Shown here piece by piece: positions 35,201 through 46,201 of a DNA stretch of 64,000 bases. Source of the DNA: Entomortierella parvispora (lineage: Eukaryota > Mortierellomycota > Mortierellomycetes > Mortierellales > Mortierellaceae); NCBI GenBank assembly GCA_963573315.1, contig OY752143.1:1-64000 (forward strand), read 5' to 3'. A program made the translations under genes and the position numbers. Within the stretch, counting starts at the first letter, position 1. Each line of letters begins with the position of its first letter. Below the pieces are notes generated by a model. It saw only the letters and a program-made list of their open reading frames with translations. It was not told where the DNA came from and did not search any database.

Positions 35201-38200
35201 CTAAATCTGATCAACACACCATTGCCGACCATAATTCAATGCAAGAGGCATGGGTGGGGTACATGTCCCGTGCTCCATGACCGACGGCACGATGAGCCAC
35301 AAAGGAAAACAAAAAGGAACAGGAGCAAAAAACAAAAAGAAAAAAGTGCTTTTACCATACAACTTGTTTCTGGATATCGTTGTCCTTGACTGACAGTTGT
35401 CTGCGAGTGATGAAAGGACGGGAGAGCTGTGGGAGTGGCAGACACAAGGGGTTTGTGTTTGTATGCAATTTATGCAGGTGTATGCGAGGATGATGAGGAT
35501 GCAGAGAATGGCCGGGGAAGACAAAAGGGAGGAGGTTGGATCAGTCAACTAGAACTGCAGAAAAGACGAGATGGATGGAAAAGAGACAAGGAGAAGGAAG
35601 GAAGAAAGAGTGATGGAAAAGACAAGGATGAGAGGATGAGAGAAAAGGTAAGAAAGGAGAAAGGAGAGATGGAAGAAAGGAAAGAGAGGTAGAAGGAAAA
35701 GAAAAACAGCGCAAGGTGGGATGGAGATGGCCGCATCTTTTTATAGTCTTTTTCTGTTGAATTGGCTTGACTTGACAGATAATGAGCGGATGGCCAGAGA
35801 CGTGCCGACCTCGAAGCTGCTGCATGTCTATTCAGTCGGCTGTCGGTAGACTACATGTTCTTACCATGGCGTGGCCTCCCTTGATACCCACCCTCAGACC
35901 ATTTCATTCTTCTCCCCGCTCACTGCTTGCATCGTACTCAGCAACACTTCAGAGAACTACCACGAACAATAAAAAGGATGCGATCAGATCGATGACAGAC
36001 AGACAGACAAAGGACAGAGGGAATTGACAACTCTGTGAGCACGTATCCGAGTATGAATGGATGAATGAATGGATCGATGAATGTTGAGCACCTCTCTCAC
36101 ACAGACGCACAAACACAGTTTGCCTTCCCCCCTCCCTCTCTCTTTCTCCCTCTCTCCCTCTCTCCCTCTCTCCCTCTCTCTCTGTCTCTCTCTTGTTCTT
36201 TTCTCTGTACTTTTCTCGCTCTGAATCGCTGGGTACACACATATATATAGTCAAGTACGCAACAGTCCGATAAACTTTTCTCATCGTTGTGGCTCTTCTT
36301 TCTTTGCTCTGTTCTGTACTCTCTGTTCTGGGTCGGTAATTACACCGTTGTGTCGTTGCTGCTCGTATAATTGCTCGTTGGAATTTCACTTGTAATAATA
36401 GCAACACATGTCCGTCTGTCTTCGTCGATGATGAGCAGACAAGAATGACAGAAATTGAGCGAAAATGAGCAAGATACAGAGGGTGATCCTGAGATGCAGT
36501 CTTTATTCTTCCTCCCGGGGGGCAATGCAGGGACAACCATGTCATGTCGACAACAAGTATTCCCTCCTCCGTTTGGCTGTCGTTCGTGCAAAAGTCAGGA
36601 CCGCTGCTCAGAGTGTTCTTTTAATTCAATCAGAACCACAATTGAATGGGTTGTTTGTTTGTCAAAAATGAATACGCTACAAAAGTGTTGCATGGGTTTG
36701 CACAGCAACAGGAGACTCAAAAAAGGGTTAACAGAGTCCAGATGGGTCTCGATCAGAGAAAGAGGGGACATAGGACGACATTCCTGTCACGACACAAAGA
36801 GATAAAGAAAACAAAAAAGTGCTGTTCCTTCACGAGATCCGTTGCATTGTCAGAGCAGCGCCATAGAAAGGGGTCGTCAGGGAGACAAGAGCACACGAGA
36901 ATGGGGGAAGAAGTCAAGGAGTCTTCCTTAAGAATCTGCCTTGCTGCTCCGAGTCCGTGGCTCGATCAATGGAGAGGGACAGTCGACCACACCAAAGGTG
37001 CCAGTCCGAATGTTCACCATCCTACTCTCCTTCAATTTCTGTGGGTTCTGGGCGAGGGTAGGCAAAAGAAAATCGTTGCGTCTTGCCCAATCGCGAGTCT
37101 TTTTGTTTGAAAGAAGGTGAACCTTGGGAGCGATGACTGCATCTAGGAACACCATTGGTTGCCCACTCCACGTCCCGCGACCCGTCCGTGGACATGTACT
37201 CAGGTTTGTACATTGTGCAGTGCGCCACCTTGGATTAAAGGTTTCATTGTGTGGTGCCGAAAACCCGGGCAACGATGGGGTCAAGAATCGCCAGTCCACG
37301 TCTCTTGAGAATTGCTCCTGGAATTCTCAATGATTGGATGACGCTAGGGTAATCCCCAAAAGTCTCTTCTGTCGGATCGACGCAGCATCTGCAGACGCGT
37401 TGCGGTTTTGCCTCCAATAAAGTTGACCCTGAATGGAGTTAGAAAGTGTATTTGGCTTCGACATTTTATTGTTTTGCGTTGCCTCTGTTCGTGTTTGCTG
37501 AGCCTACAGGTCGATGCAACAACAGAAGTAACAGGAGGAAGACGCAAGGAAGCGATCTGCTCCGCAACCGATCTTTCTATCCTCACGACATGTGCATACC
37601 TGTGCGGATCGACCTCCAATCCGCTGCATTCCCGCGAGGCCTCCCTTCCAAAGGCTGAACCGGAGTTACTGTCGACAGTTTTTGAAAAAGAAAAAAAAAT
37701 CACATCCGTGTACTGTACAGGGAGTGGATACATCCATCCATCCACACTTGCACTAAAGAAGATCGCGTCTCCGACTTTGAAAGCCTCCAGCGAGCGACAT
37801 CAATTGAGAGCATGTTTTGGTTGTAGATAGAGTGGAGTGGTTCCTTTGTTATTAATGTTGCTGTTGCTATTGTTGTATCTGTTTGCATTGATTTGCATTG
37901 ACATGCATGAACAGTAGCACGGGAAGAAACAACCTCAGAGATTTGCAGTCCGCTCCCGTCGCCATCCTCCCAGGAGACAGAAGCACAGGACACCCAAGAT
38001 ACACAAACACTCGAGACAAAACACTCAAAACTGGCACAAACAGACCAGACACCACAAACAAAACGTCGACAACAGACCAAAACCTCCATCACATTTTCCC
38101 TCTCTCTGTGCCGGAGATGATTTCTTCCTTGCCTGTCCGCCGAACAATCTGGCCAGATGTTTACTGCCAGTGAATATCATGAGCTAATTGGTCCCACAGC

Positions 38201-39406
38201 GCGACATTTTTTAAGAAAAAAAATCAGGGATGAGCTCGAAGCAAGGAGAGGGAAGCAATTGAAGTACGAGGGTTGAGTGTGGTTCCGGTTGCTTTAACTT
38301 GATGGGGAGACGCAATGCCCGGATCCCACAATCATGCAGTTATCCCGTCCATCACCCCGTTTCTTTGTCTCTGGCTTCCGCTCTCCCCTTGAGTTCCCTC
38401 AAGGAGAAGGGAAGAGGAATGCAGTGGCTCAATGGCCGAGACTGGCGTCGCGAGGAGTAGCTGTGTTGATATTCAGATCTTCCTTTTATCAGCCCCTTGG
38501 CTCACAGACAACCTCTCCTTGATCGTTCTTTTCCCCCATCCCTCACCCCCATGTCTCTCCCCAACCCCTCTTTCCTGCAGTGATCCAGTTGCATGAACTA
38601 AGGGGGAATATCCGAGAACGAGTGAGGTGGGTCTGAGGAGAGATTCAGACTTTACTCTCCCGTGTTGATCATGTCCAAACAGAATGTTCTCTCGCCCGCT
38701 TGAAGTGCTCAACTCTTCACTTTGCACTTTGGGATGGATTATAGTGCAATTGTCTTTATCAATTCTTTACCCGCCTGAACGATGGCAGGACACGTACTGC
38801 TACAAGGTACCTGGCTGGACAAATACGGTGTTTGTGCCGAGGATGGAAAGCCACCATTGGGCGATGGAACATTTGAAATAGATGGCACCAGACAATCGAA
38901 CTCAAGTTTGTTTATTTGCCTCTTTTGAAGGAATCAAAGCCCACCAAACTGCTTCACACACAACCGTATTGAGTAGCTGAGTGGTGGTCGGCAAGGGATG
39001 TGTGCAACGCTCGGGCAGTGTTTGTTAATAGAGTTCCACAATGGTCCACTGCAGGAGCTTCGACAGAAGAACAGTGATGAAGGTGCACAAGGACTCGTCT
39101 TGCTCACGCACACGCTGTATTTTGGATTCCGACTCTCAACATTGCTCATTTCAACTCTCTTGACATTTCCATGATAGCGGCTGTCTTCCCAAGTGCTCAC
39201 GAAGCGAACAACTGTCCACCTTGGTGTGGGTGCCACATCCTGCTGAATTATTTTGACAACGGCGCAAAAACAATGCATGCAGGCTGACAGTTGGACGCAA
39301 GCATGACAAAAAAGTGACCCAACTGGATCCCCTTCTTTTGTTTGACGGTTGGCGTAGAGGGTTCTTCTCTTGAGTGTGTGCGGGTGTGTGTGTCGGTGTG
39401 CGTATA

Positions 39407-39448
<42 letters not shown>

Positions 39449-39601
39449 ATCGATTCAAGGCGCCTCCAGGTACCGGCCCATGACTGACAAGAAAAGAGTC
39501 AACATGGAAGCCACTGGCACCTGTTGTGTGATTGTTGCTTCAGTTGACAAAGTTTGGACGAGATCAGTCGTGCGTGTGCATCGAAGGCGCAGATGCACAG
39601 C

Positions 39602-39637
<36 letters not shown>

Positions 39638-39854
39638 TCGTTTCTCGACCGTCCCGTTTGCTTCCATCTTATTATTATTGATTCTACTGTAGACTGACGT
39701 GCACGAGTGAGATGAAGTAAGGTTGCAGGGTTGCAGCTTGAGCTGTGCCGTGCAGTGAGCGAAGCTTGGGATGCGAGACGAGTGAGTCAGTGCAGCTCCC
39801 CTTGAGAGAGTCATCGGTCACGTGTAGATTGATCACGCCTGTGCTGTGGATGAG
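35201..39854. other. Long gene-poor stretch
   Basis: No frame here has a recognisable domain or splice-supported structure. Present are a CTCTCTCC-type microsatellite at about 36121-36192, a (GT)n run at about 39376-39445 and an uninterrupted A-tract of 32 at 39603-39634. The poly-A could be the tail of a retroposed sequence, but I see no body for it. Confidence 0.5.
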
Positions 39855-39863
39855 ACAAAATTG
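39855..39863. repeat. Left target-site duplication
   Basis: ACAAAATTG directly precedes the left TIR and is repeated exactly at 44750-44758, directly after the right TIR. Confidence 0.92.
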
Positions 39864-40196
39864 TAGGCTCGACCCATCCTTTGCTCAAGCGCTTAAGGGC
39901 TTCCACCTCCCTACTCACGTGACGGAAGGCTCCAGATTGCTTTCACAAAGGCTGGTAAAAGAGTTGCCACTTTTGGCTGGAAAGTCCTATAAGGAAGGCG
40001 CACAAACCCCATGCAATAAATTACATGCTGTAGAAGCCTGAATACTCCAATCATGCATACACGTGACTATAAGCTGCAACACGTGACTCTGATCCATTCG
40101 TTTGTCCAACGGTCAAAAAAAAACGGGAAAAAACGCGGCCATGTCCTCATCCCATTCACTCGCTGAATTCGCCCCCATTCGAGTCTGCTATGGTCG
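39864..40196 (+). repeat. Left terminal inverted repeat, 333 bp
   Basis: Exact reverse complement of 44417-44749, base by base. It contains three CACGTGA motifs (39916, 40060, 40080) and ends seven bases into the helicase gene (ATGGTCG), where the two copies diverge. It therefore contains the promoter, leader and start codon. Confidence 0.95.
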
Positions 40197-41929
40197 AGAT
40201 CGTTCCACATGATGTTCATCAACAGTGCGCCTTGACGTTTCACGTCGATCCAAAGGAAGAACAGCTGGATGTAGTCGAGCATGTTGGCTTGGGAAGGGAC
40301 TGTATCTTGATAGCAGGCTGTGGATGGGGTAAATCCCTGACATATTTTCTCCCGATGGCACTATGGAAACATCGTACTATCCTTGTGATCTCTCCATTGA
40401 AGTCGCTTGCCCAGGATCAGCACAGCAAACTCACCAATCTTAAAATCCCAAGTATAATCATCAAAGGCGACACCCCTATACATTCCTCGCTGCTCCGCTC
40501 ATTGGCCACAGGCGCTTACAGAGCCGTGTTTTTGTCCCCGGAGATCATATTCAGCAGCCGGCGCCTAAGCAGTCTCTGGGACATGCCGGAGTGGAGGAAG
40601 CGGCTGTTGGCGGTTATAGTTGACGAGGCACATTGCATTACCTCATGGGGGGATGGTTTCAGGAAGGACTACAGCAAAATTGGTATGATCCGGAGTATGG
40701 TACCACCAACAACAGGATTCATTGCGATGTCTGCAACTCTTCCATCTGGCCCTCTTGGGCAAGTCAAAACGAGTCTCCGTTTTTCCGAGAATACCACAGT
40801 TATCAACAAAGGCAACGACCGACAGAACCTGCACTACATTGTTCTGGAACAAAAGCACGCGTCGAGAACATTCAAGGACTTGGAATTCGCTCTGGACGGA
40901 ACCAAGACTATCGTCTATTTCAACAGTATAAACGACGTTCTGGCTGCTGGAGAGTTTCTACGGTCTCGAAACTCAGGTATTCGAATCGCTGTTTTTCACG
41001 CTGTATTTTCGGATGCGTACAAGTCGCGTGTCATGCGGGAGTTCAACGACAACCATATCGACCTGCTTCTGTCCACTGAAGCCGCTGGGATGGGATGTGA
41101 TATTGGTGATGTTAAGGTCGTAATACAATGGGGATATCCTTCAACAATATCATCACTTATCCAACGCCTTGGTCGCGCAGCGCGTAATGCTGATATCTTA
41201 GGGCAAGCAATTCTATTCGTTCCGAGTCGTGCGCCTGACAAAGCCAAGATAGATAGCGATATCTTTCGATACGTAACTACAAAAGAGTGCCGCCGTAAGG
41301 TCTTGAATGATATTTTCGACAACGAGGACATACCTCGATATCCGGAGTATCCCTGTTGCGACATTTGCACTCCTTTTGAGCCGCCGGTTGTTAATCGACA
41401 AGAACAAGATGACATCGACGACAAAAACAATGTTGCGGAACCTGCAGCAAACGAAAAGCCACCATACCAAGGACGAACGGAAATAGAAAAAACGTGCTTT
41501 CGTCTAGCAATCAAAGGATGGAGAGACGCTACCTTCAAGCGCGACATTCAGTCTATCAGCGGGTGCCTAATATCAGCAATTGTCATAACCGATAAAAACA
41601 TTGAGATACTTGTCGCAAAATGTAGGCACATTACGAGCCCACAATCTGTTTCCAAGCTCACAGCTAATACCTGGGAGGCCTATGATGAGACTTACAAAGA
41701 CCAGCTAGGCCAAATATTGGTCGAGCTCAATATTATCATCCAAGCAAGGAGAGAACGGGAGAAAGGTAGAAAAAAGGAGGAGAGGAGCAGGACCCATTCA
41801 ACCACTGTTACTCAAGAGGATGAGGACGTCTCAAGCACTACTGGAGCAGGAGCTCGTCAAGATATATCCAGCGTGTCGCCTCAGATACCCGAGCCGGCGC
41901 CCATTCCAAAGCGCCCCCGTCACAACTAG
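40190..41929 (+). CDS. Transposon-encoded RecQ-like DNA helicase
   Basis: An intronless gene of 579 residues. Superfamily 2 motifs are in order: motif I AGCGWGKS (42-49), DEAH (145-148), SATLPS (181-186), IVYFNS, a motif V region around AAGMGCD, and motif VI QRLGRAAR (from 325). It is followed by the RecQ zinc-binding pattern, Cys367 in ECRRK and CCDIC at 389-393. This places it with RecQ 3'-5' helicases rather than Pif1 or Rep. There is no clear HRDC domain; the C-terminus is charged and low in complexity. Its start codon lies inside the left TIR, so its promoter is the TIR. It probably unwinds or remodels DNA during transposition; that role is inferred from the gene pairing. An out-of-frame ATG at 40141 precedes it. 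Confidence 0.92.
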   Translation: MVEIVPHDVHQQCALTFHVDPKEEQLDVVEHVGLGRDCILIAGCGWGKSLTYFLPMALWKHRTILVISPLKSLAQDQHSKLTNLKIPSIIIKGDTPIHSSLLRSLATGAYRAVFLSPEIIFSSRRLSSLWDMPEWRKRLLAVIVDEAHCITSWGDGFRKDYSKIGMIRSMVPPTTGFIAMSATLPSGPLGQVKTSLRFSENTTVINKGNDRQNLHYIVLEQKHASRTFKDLEFALDGTKTIVYFNSINDVLAAGEFLRSRNSGIRIAVFHAVFSDAYKSRVMREFNDNHIDLLLSTEAAGMGCDIGDVKVVIQWGYPSTISSLIQRLGRAARNADILGQAILFVPSRAPDKAKIDSDIFRYVTTKECRRKVLNDIFDNEDIPRYPEYPCCDICTPFEPPVVNRQEQDDIDDKNNVAEPAANEKPPYQGRTEIEKTCFRLAIKGWRDATFKRDIQSISGCLISAIVITDKNIEILVAKCRHITSPQSVSKLTANTWEAYDETYKDQLGQILVELNIIIQARREREKGRKKEERSRTHSTTVTQEDEDVSSTTGAGARQDISSVSPQIPEPAPIPKRPRHN

Positions 41930-41980
41930 TCGTCCCTTTTATTAAACTTGATATTGGGGAGAAATGGATGGGCAGAAGTT

Positions 41981-44423
41981 CTAGAGATCTAAGATATTCG
42001 CCCCTTCCCCAATATATTGGCGATATGTATCCCTATCAAAATTTGGTTCCGCATCCTCTCCTTGATCCTCTTCATCCTGTTCAAATGGAGATTTAGAGCT
42101 TCTCTCTCTGAATCGAACGACCCGTTCATTCTGGAGGTTCTCAATCCCTGTCTTCAAAAGATCTACCACCGCTGATACGTCCTTACTCAATTGAGGCCCA
42201 GGCGCCGACTCAAAAATCCTGTGTTCTTGGAGACTTCGGACAATACGGTCGATATCACCGGCAGCAGCATGCTGGCTGTGGAATGTACTATTGTGTGTTA
42301 TTGAAAACTCCTTGTGGATTTTGTTGGCGACTTGGGAAAAGACTTCAATATTGGGGGAAATACACTCTGCAAGAAACTCCCAAGACGAATTACCACCTTT
42401 AGCCGCGTGGATGACTTTTACCAGTAAATTACAATGCTCTTGATAAAGATCCGCCGGCAGCCATCGATTCTCTTTTCCCGTTGTATTCACAAGCCATGAT
42501 GACATGAGAGCCCTCTTGGCCTTTGCTGTCCAGGCATAGCGCAGACCGCAGTGGAGATGTAGTAGTTCATTCGCGTAGTTTTTTGTCGATGAAGACTGAA
42601 CATAGATGGTAATCCATTTCAACGACTCTTCGATCCTGCCAATGTCCCCCGATCGGATTGCGTCAGATAGATCAACATACAGAAGTGCATCACGGATGAA
42701 GAGGGATGCATTCCTGTCGGCCACCTTTTGCATGCCTTCCAACGAGGCTGGGTCAAGGTAGTGTTTAAGCATATTGTCGACTGTAGTCTTGACTTGATTC
42801 CGCAAGCTCGCCTTGGTATGCCCTGTAGCCATTTCGTCCAAATTCTCGATCCCAAATTCTAGTTGCCAAAGGCGCAATATCATACCATCAAGTGTATGGC
42901 GGATGAGCTCGTCCACTGCGTGGAAATCGTGGTTTTTAACACCAACCCGCTTCCGCTTTAAGAGGTCTATGATCTGAGCCAGTGACCCTCCTGTATCAGG
43001 CGATCCGTGATGGGTGCTGAGGATGGTCTTGGCAAACATCATTTGGAGGTGGAAAAGTTGAATGACTGGCACCGCCCATTTGAGTTCATCAAAAATCGTC
43101 TCGTCGCCTGCTAGCATCGCCGTCGCAGATCGGACCCGACTGATTGTCAACTGGTCGCCTGCAATGAAATGATTCTGGTCCTCCTTGAACGAGTTCTTGT
43201 CTAGTCCTACTTGTTGGCGGACATGGTCCATGATTTGCTTGTTGCCTTCAACTGTTGACTGGTCGATATGCATTGCCCGTAAAGGGTAGGTCTCTGTCTT
43301 CACGGGCTTCAAAAGGTCTATGGCTGGCTTGGGATCCGAGCAATTCTTGAAAGTATCCTTGTGGTGCCGAGTAAGCACATCGATCAGATGATATTTACGG
43401 GCCTCATTGAGAACGGCACAGCCTGCTTCATCTGGTATGAGATCTCTAAACCGAAGCCGGCGGTAAAAATCCTCAGGTTTCCTCATGGGCCCAGGGTTGT
43501 CACCAATTACAATTGTGGCAGTAGTCCCGTTTTCGAAGGTATCGCTGTTGTTGATCCGTTGATCATATTTTTGGAACCGTATGTTGATGTTGTCGTAAAG
43601 GATCATCCACTGCAGGTGAAAGGCTGCGTAGCGGGCCCGTGATAATGAGTCATTAGACAGAGTCCTCAATGATGTCAGGATGGAGGTATAAGAAACTGAA
43701 AGTCCAATACGGGACATGACTTCGATAACCTTGCGTGCACAGCCTTCCTGGAATAGATATAAACCAAAAATTTGTTGGAGTAGATTGCATCTCACATTCC
43801 TTCGGAATAGAATGATGCTGGTAATCGTCTGCAGGTTATGATACGATCTTCCGTCGCCAGTGATTTTATCCAGGACATAGAAACTGTGAGGCGCGTGCTT
43901 GCTGAGATGGGTTGAGAAGGTTCTCATGGCGAAGTTGACCAAATCTTGCTGTCGAACCGAAACGGATGAAAGATGTAGGTTTTGATTTTTAGAAAGCGCG
44001 TCAACCTCGGTGCGCATCCTGTCCGCAACCATATTTGTAGCCACTTTTAACAGCTCGTCGTCCTTGTCGATGTGGGAGCTCCAATTGTTCAGCAGCAGTA
44101 CGTGTGTGCCTGCCTTGTAAAAGTTGGATCTTTTGTGTCGGATTCGGCCCGTATCTGGTTTCTTCGTGTCGAAAAAATACAGCAGGAACTCGGACATTGT
44201 GATCCTTTCTTCTGACATTACGCGAAGCACATTCTCGACGGAACGGGCGAGAGGGTCGCCTGCACAGTCTACAAACACGAAGTCTGCGAGAACAGAAAGT
44301 TAAACCATTGTAGAACGGTAGACATCGCTTTGGCTACTCACTCAACTTACTGCGACTATCAGTTAAACGGATTGGTGAGAAACGCCGAGCTCGTCGAGGG
44401 GCGGTAGGAGCCTTCCCGACCAT
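41981..44423 (-). CDS. DUF6589-like transposase candidate
   Basis: Two exons: 44423-44351 (starting MVGKAPTAPRR, in the right TIR) and 44283-41981, with a 67-bp GT-AG intron, giving 791 residues. The central region has the pattern I associate with DUF6589 proteins: YDNIN (aspartate about 255), GDQLT (aspartate about 401) and LFHLQM (about 434-439). Two spaced aspartates in strand contexts suit an RNase H/DDE transposase core; I cannot place the third acidic residue with certainty. The C-terminus is acidic. The gene converges on the helicase gene and shares its promoter sequence through the inverted repeats. Identification as the transposase rests on its place in a TIR-bounded element and on the motifs. 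Confidence 0.82.
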
Positions 44424-44749
44424 AGCAGACTCGAATGGGGGCGAATTCAGCGAGTGAATGGGATGAGGACATGGCCGCGTTTTTTCCCGTTTTTTTTTGA
44501 CCGTTGGACAAACGAATGGATCAGAGTCACGTGTTGCAGCTTATAGTCACGTGTATGCATGATTGGAGTATTCAGGCTTCTACAGCATGTAATTTATTGC
44601 ATGGGGTTTGTGCGCCTTCCTTATAGGACTTTCCAGCCAAAAGTGGCAACTCTTTTACCAGCCTTTGTGAAAGCAATCTGGAGCCTTCCGTCACGTGAGT
44701 AGGGAGGTGGAAGCCCTTAAGCGCTTGAGCAAAGGATGGGTCGAGCCTA
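44417..44749 (-). repeat. Right terminal inverted repeat, 333 bp
   Basis: Exact reverse complement of the left TIR. It diverges seven bases into the transposase gene (ATGGTCG then G instead of A). It holds the transposase promoter and start codon and the same three CACGTGA motifs. Confidence 0.95.
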
Positions 44750-44758
44750 ACAAAATTG
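44750..44758. repeat. Right target-site duplication
   Basis: ACAAAATTG, identical to 39855-39863. Joining the flanks at one copy gives a continuous AT-rich promoter-like sequence for the gene at 44945. Confidence 0.92.
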
Positions 44759-44944
44759 ATAAAATCCGGGCCTTTTGATTGGCTGTAGACCGACTGTACA
44801 TATGAATCACATACTAATCACATGACCGGCCGATGAGTCGAGTCTTGCGGTCATACAAAGAGAGCACCGCATGTGCATGCATTTGTCCTTCACTTCTTTT
44901 TTTTTCCTTCTCTATTCATCTCATCCTCACCAAATCTGCCCACC

Positions 44945-46201
44945 ATGACCCTCGCTTCAGCACACACTCCCCTTCCCAACTTCATTCCCTATAGCGACCA
45001 CCCTACTGAACACTCCAACACCCTTGCACCTCCCTCGGCTCTGTCCTGGCTGCGGCCTACGACAGTGCCTCCAACCGCCGCCTCCTCCCGCTCCCCAAAG
45101 TACCGCACCCTTTCCTCGATTCGCTACTCCATCACAGCTCAAAAGGCTGCTGCTCGCCTTCCCCTCCTAGCCATCGCCGATACCCCCAGAAGCAATGGCA
45201 GTACCTTGGCCGCCAAACCAGGTCTTGAAGATGGCCTCCAAACTTCCCTCCTGAGAGACGGCCCCCACCTTCAGCTCGAAAACCAGACCTCAGATCTTGG
45301 CGGAAAACAACCTCTGCCCAGTATTATCACCAACGCTATCCAGGACATGGACAACAGTCATGGAACTTGCTTCTTGACCTGGATCCACAATCCTTCCAAC
45401 CTCGACTACATTTCTCTTCGCCTGCGACCTCTTTGCTTGGAATACCCTCTTGCAGATGTGGCAACAGTCCTCCGCTGGATCGGCTCTGACTGGTCTTCGT
45501 CGGATTGCAAGGCGCTCTTTCGCGCTGTCACCCAGTCCTGGGATCAGGGCAAGAGACGCATCCTTGCTTTCTTGCTCATCCGCGACGAGGACATGCGTCA
45601 AAAGGCCAAGACCAAATTGGTCGAATACGCTCAGAAATCTTCATCCAGGTCCAAGAACCAACTCCGACGTCCCTCATCTCTCCCTCAATCCCGCCACCCG
45701 CAGCCGCAGCAGCAAATCCAGCAGGAAAAGTCGCAGCAGCTGCACCAACAGCAGCAGCGGCTCCAGCAGGGTCTTCCTGGGAATTCTGGAAATAGGCTTT
45801 GCGACCCTCTCCACAGCTCCAACACGGCCGACATGCCCGCTCTTGTGGCCCAGCAGGTAGAGATTTCGCCTGTATTCCCTGTATGGCACCCCGCCACTAT
45901 CTTACACCAGAATAACACCAACCTCAACAACAATACCACCACCAACCACACCAACAACAATACCACCGCTGTCTATGACAACAATAGCAACATGTCCGCC
46001 GCCACGGTTGACCTCGCCGCTGTGGAGGCCATGGCTGCCGCATTCATGATTACAGGCGTCGACTCGACCCTGGATGACTTCATCCCTTCCTCCCTCTCTG
46101 ACGCTCACAACTCCAAGGACAACTTGGTCGCCCACGAGTCTTTTGGTCTTCGATTTTCTCCCTATCACCACCCCCAGCGCCGATCCATCGAGCGATTTTA
46201 G
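44945..46201 (+). CDS. Hypothetical protein, 418 residues
   Basis: Intronless. The ATG at 44945 has a good context (CACCATGA) after a CT-rich leader. The frame is open further upstream to 44873 but lacks domain character there. The protein is rich in Ser, Pro, Thr, Gln and Asn. The most ordered part is about residues 135-235, with CFLTWIHNP, LEYPLADVATVLRWIG and a charged helix DMRQKAKTKLVEYAQK. It is followed by a Gln-rich stretch and an Asn/Thr-rich stretch. I do not recognise the family. The transposon TSD ends 186 bp upstream of the ATG, so the insertion probably displaced upstream regulatory sequence. It ends 170 bp from the convergent HEL2-like gene. Confidence 0.7.
   Translation: MTLASAHTPLPNFIPYSDHPTEHSNTLAPPSALSWLRPTTVPPTAASSRSPKYRTLSSIRYSITAQKAAARLPLLAIADTPRSNGSTLAAKPGLEDGLQTSLLRDGPHLQLENQTSDLGGKQPLPSIITNAIQDMDNSHGTCFLTWIHNPSNLDYISLRLRPLCLEYPLADVATVLRWIGSDWSSSDCKALFRAVTQSWDQGKRRILAFLLIRDEDMRQKAKTKLVEYAQKSSSRSKNQLRRPSSLPQSRHPQPQQQIQQEKSQQLHQQQQRLQQGLPGNSGNRLCDPLHSSNTADMPALVAQQVEISPVFPVWHPATILHQNNTNLNNNTTTNHTNNNTTAVYDNNSNMSAATVDLAAVEAMAAAFMITGVDSTLDDFIPSSLSDAHNSKDNLVAHESFGLRFSPYHHPQRRSIERF

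Larger units (their letters stand above)
39864..44749. mobile_element. Complete DNA transposon with RecQ-like helicase and DUF6589-like transposase
   Basis: The element is 4,886 bp, bounded by perfect 333-bp terminal inverted repeats beginning TAGGCTCGACCC and by a 9-bp duplication of the target (ACAAAATTG). It carries two intact convergent genes, a helicase (plus) and a transposase (minus), separated by 51 bp. Identical TIRs, an exact TSD and intact frames indicate very recent insertion, so it is probably an active or recently active autonomous element. A 9-bp TSD is unlike hAT or KDZ elements (8 bp), and no MULE transposase is present. I recall helicase-carrying Academ elements described in fungi and animals; whether this belongs there must be tested by comparing the transposase. 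Confidence 0.93.

Noticed and set aside
36121..36192. Coding interpretation of the CT-rich block (antisense frame 36545-35949)
   Set aside because: Microsatellite-driven frame rich in Arg/Glu; no family features.
39603..39634. Poly-A tract as the end of a SINE or processed pseudogene
   Set aside because: No recognisable body upstream on either strand and no flanking duplication found by eye.
40141..40213. Upstream ATG in the TIR as start of the helicase or transposase
   Set aside because: Out of frame with both genes and soon reaches a stop; at most a short upstream open frame.
44873..44944. In-frame N-terminal extension of the 418-residue gene
   Set aside because: A CT-rich leader precedes the well-placed ATG at 44945; the extension is hydrophobic low complexity and looks like untranslated leader.
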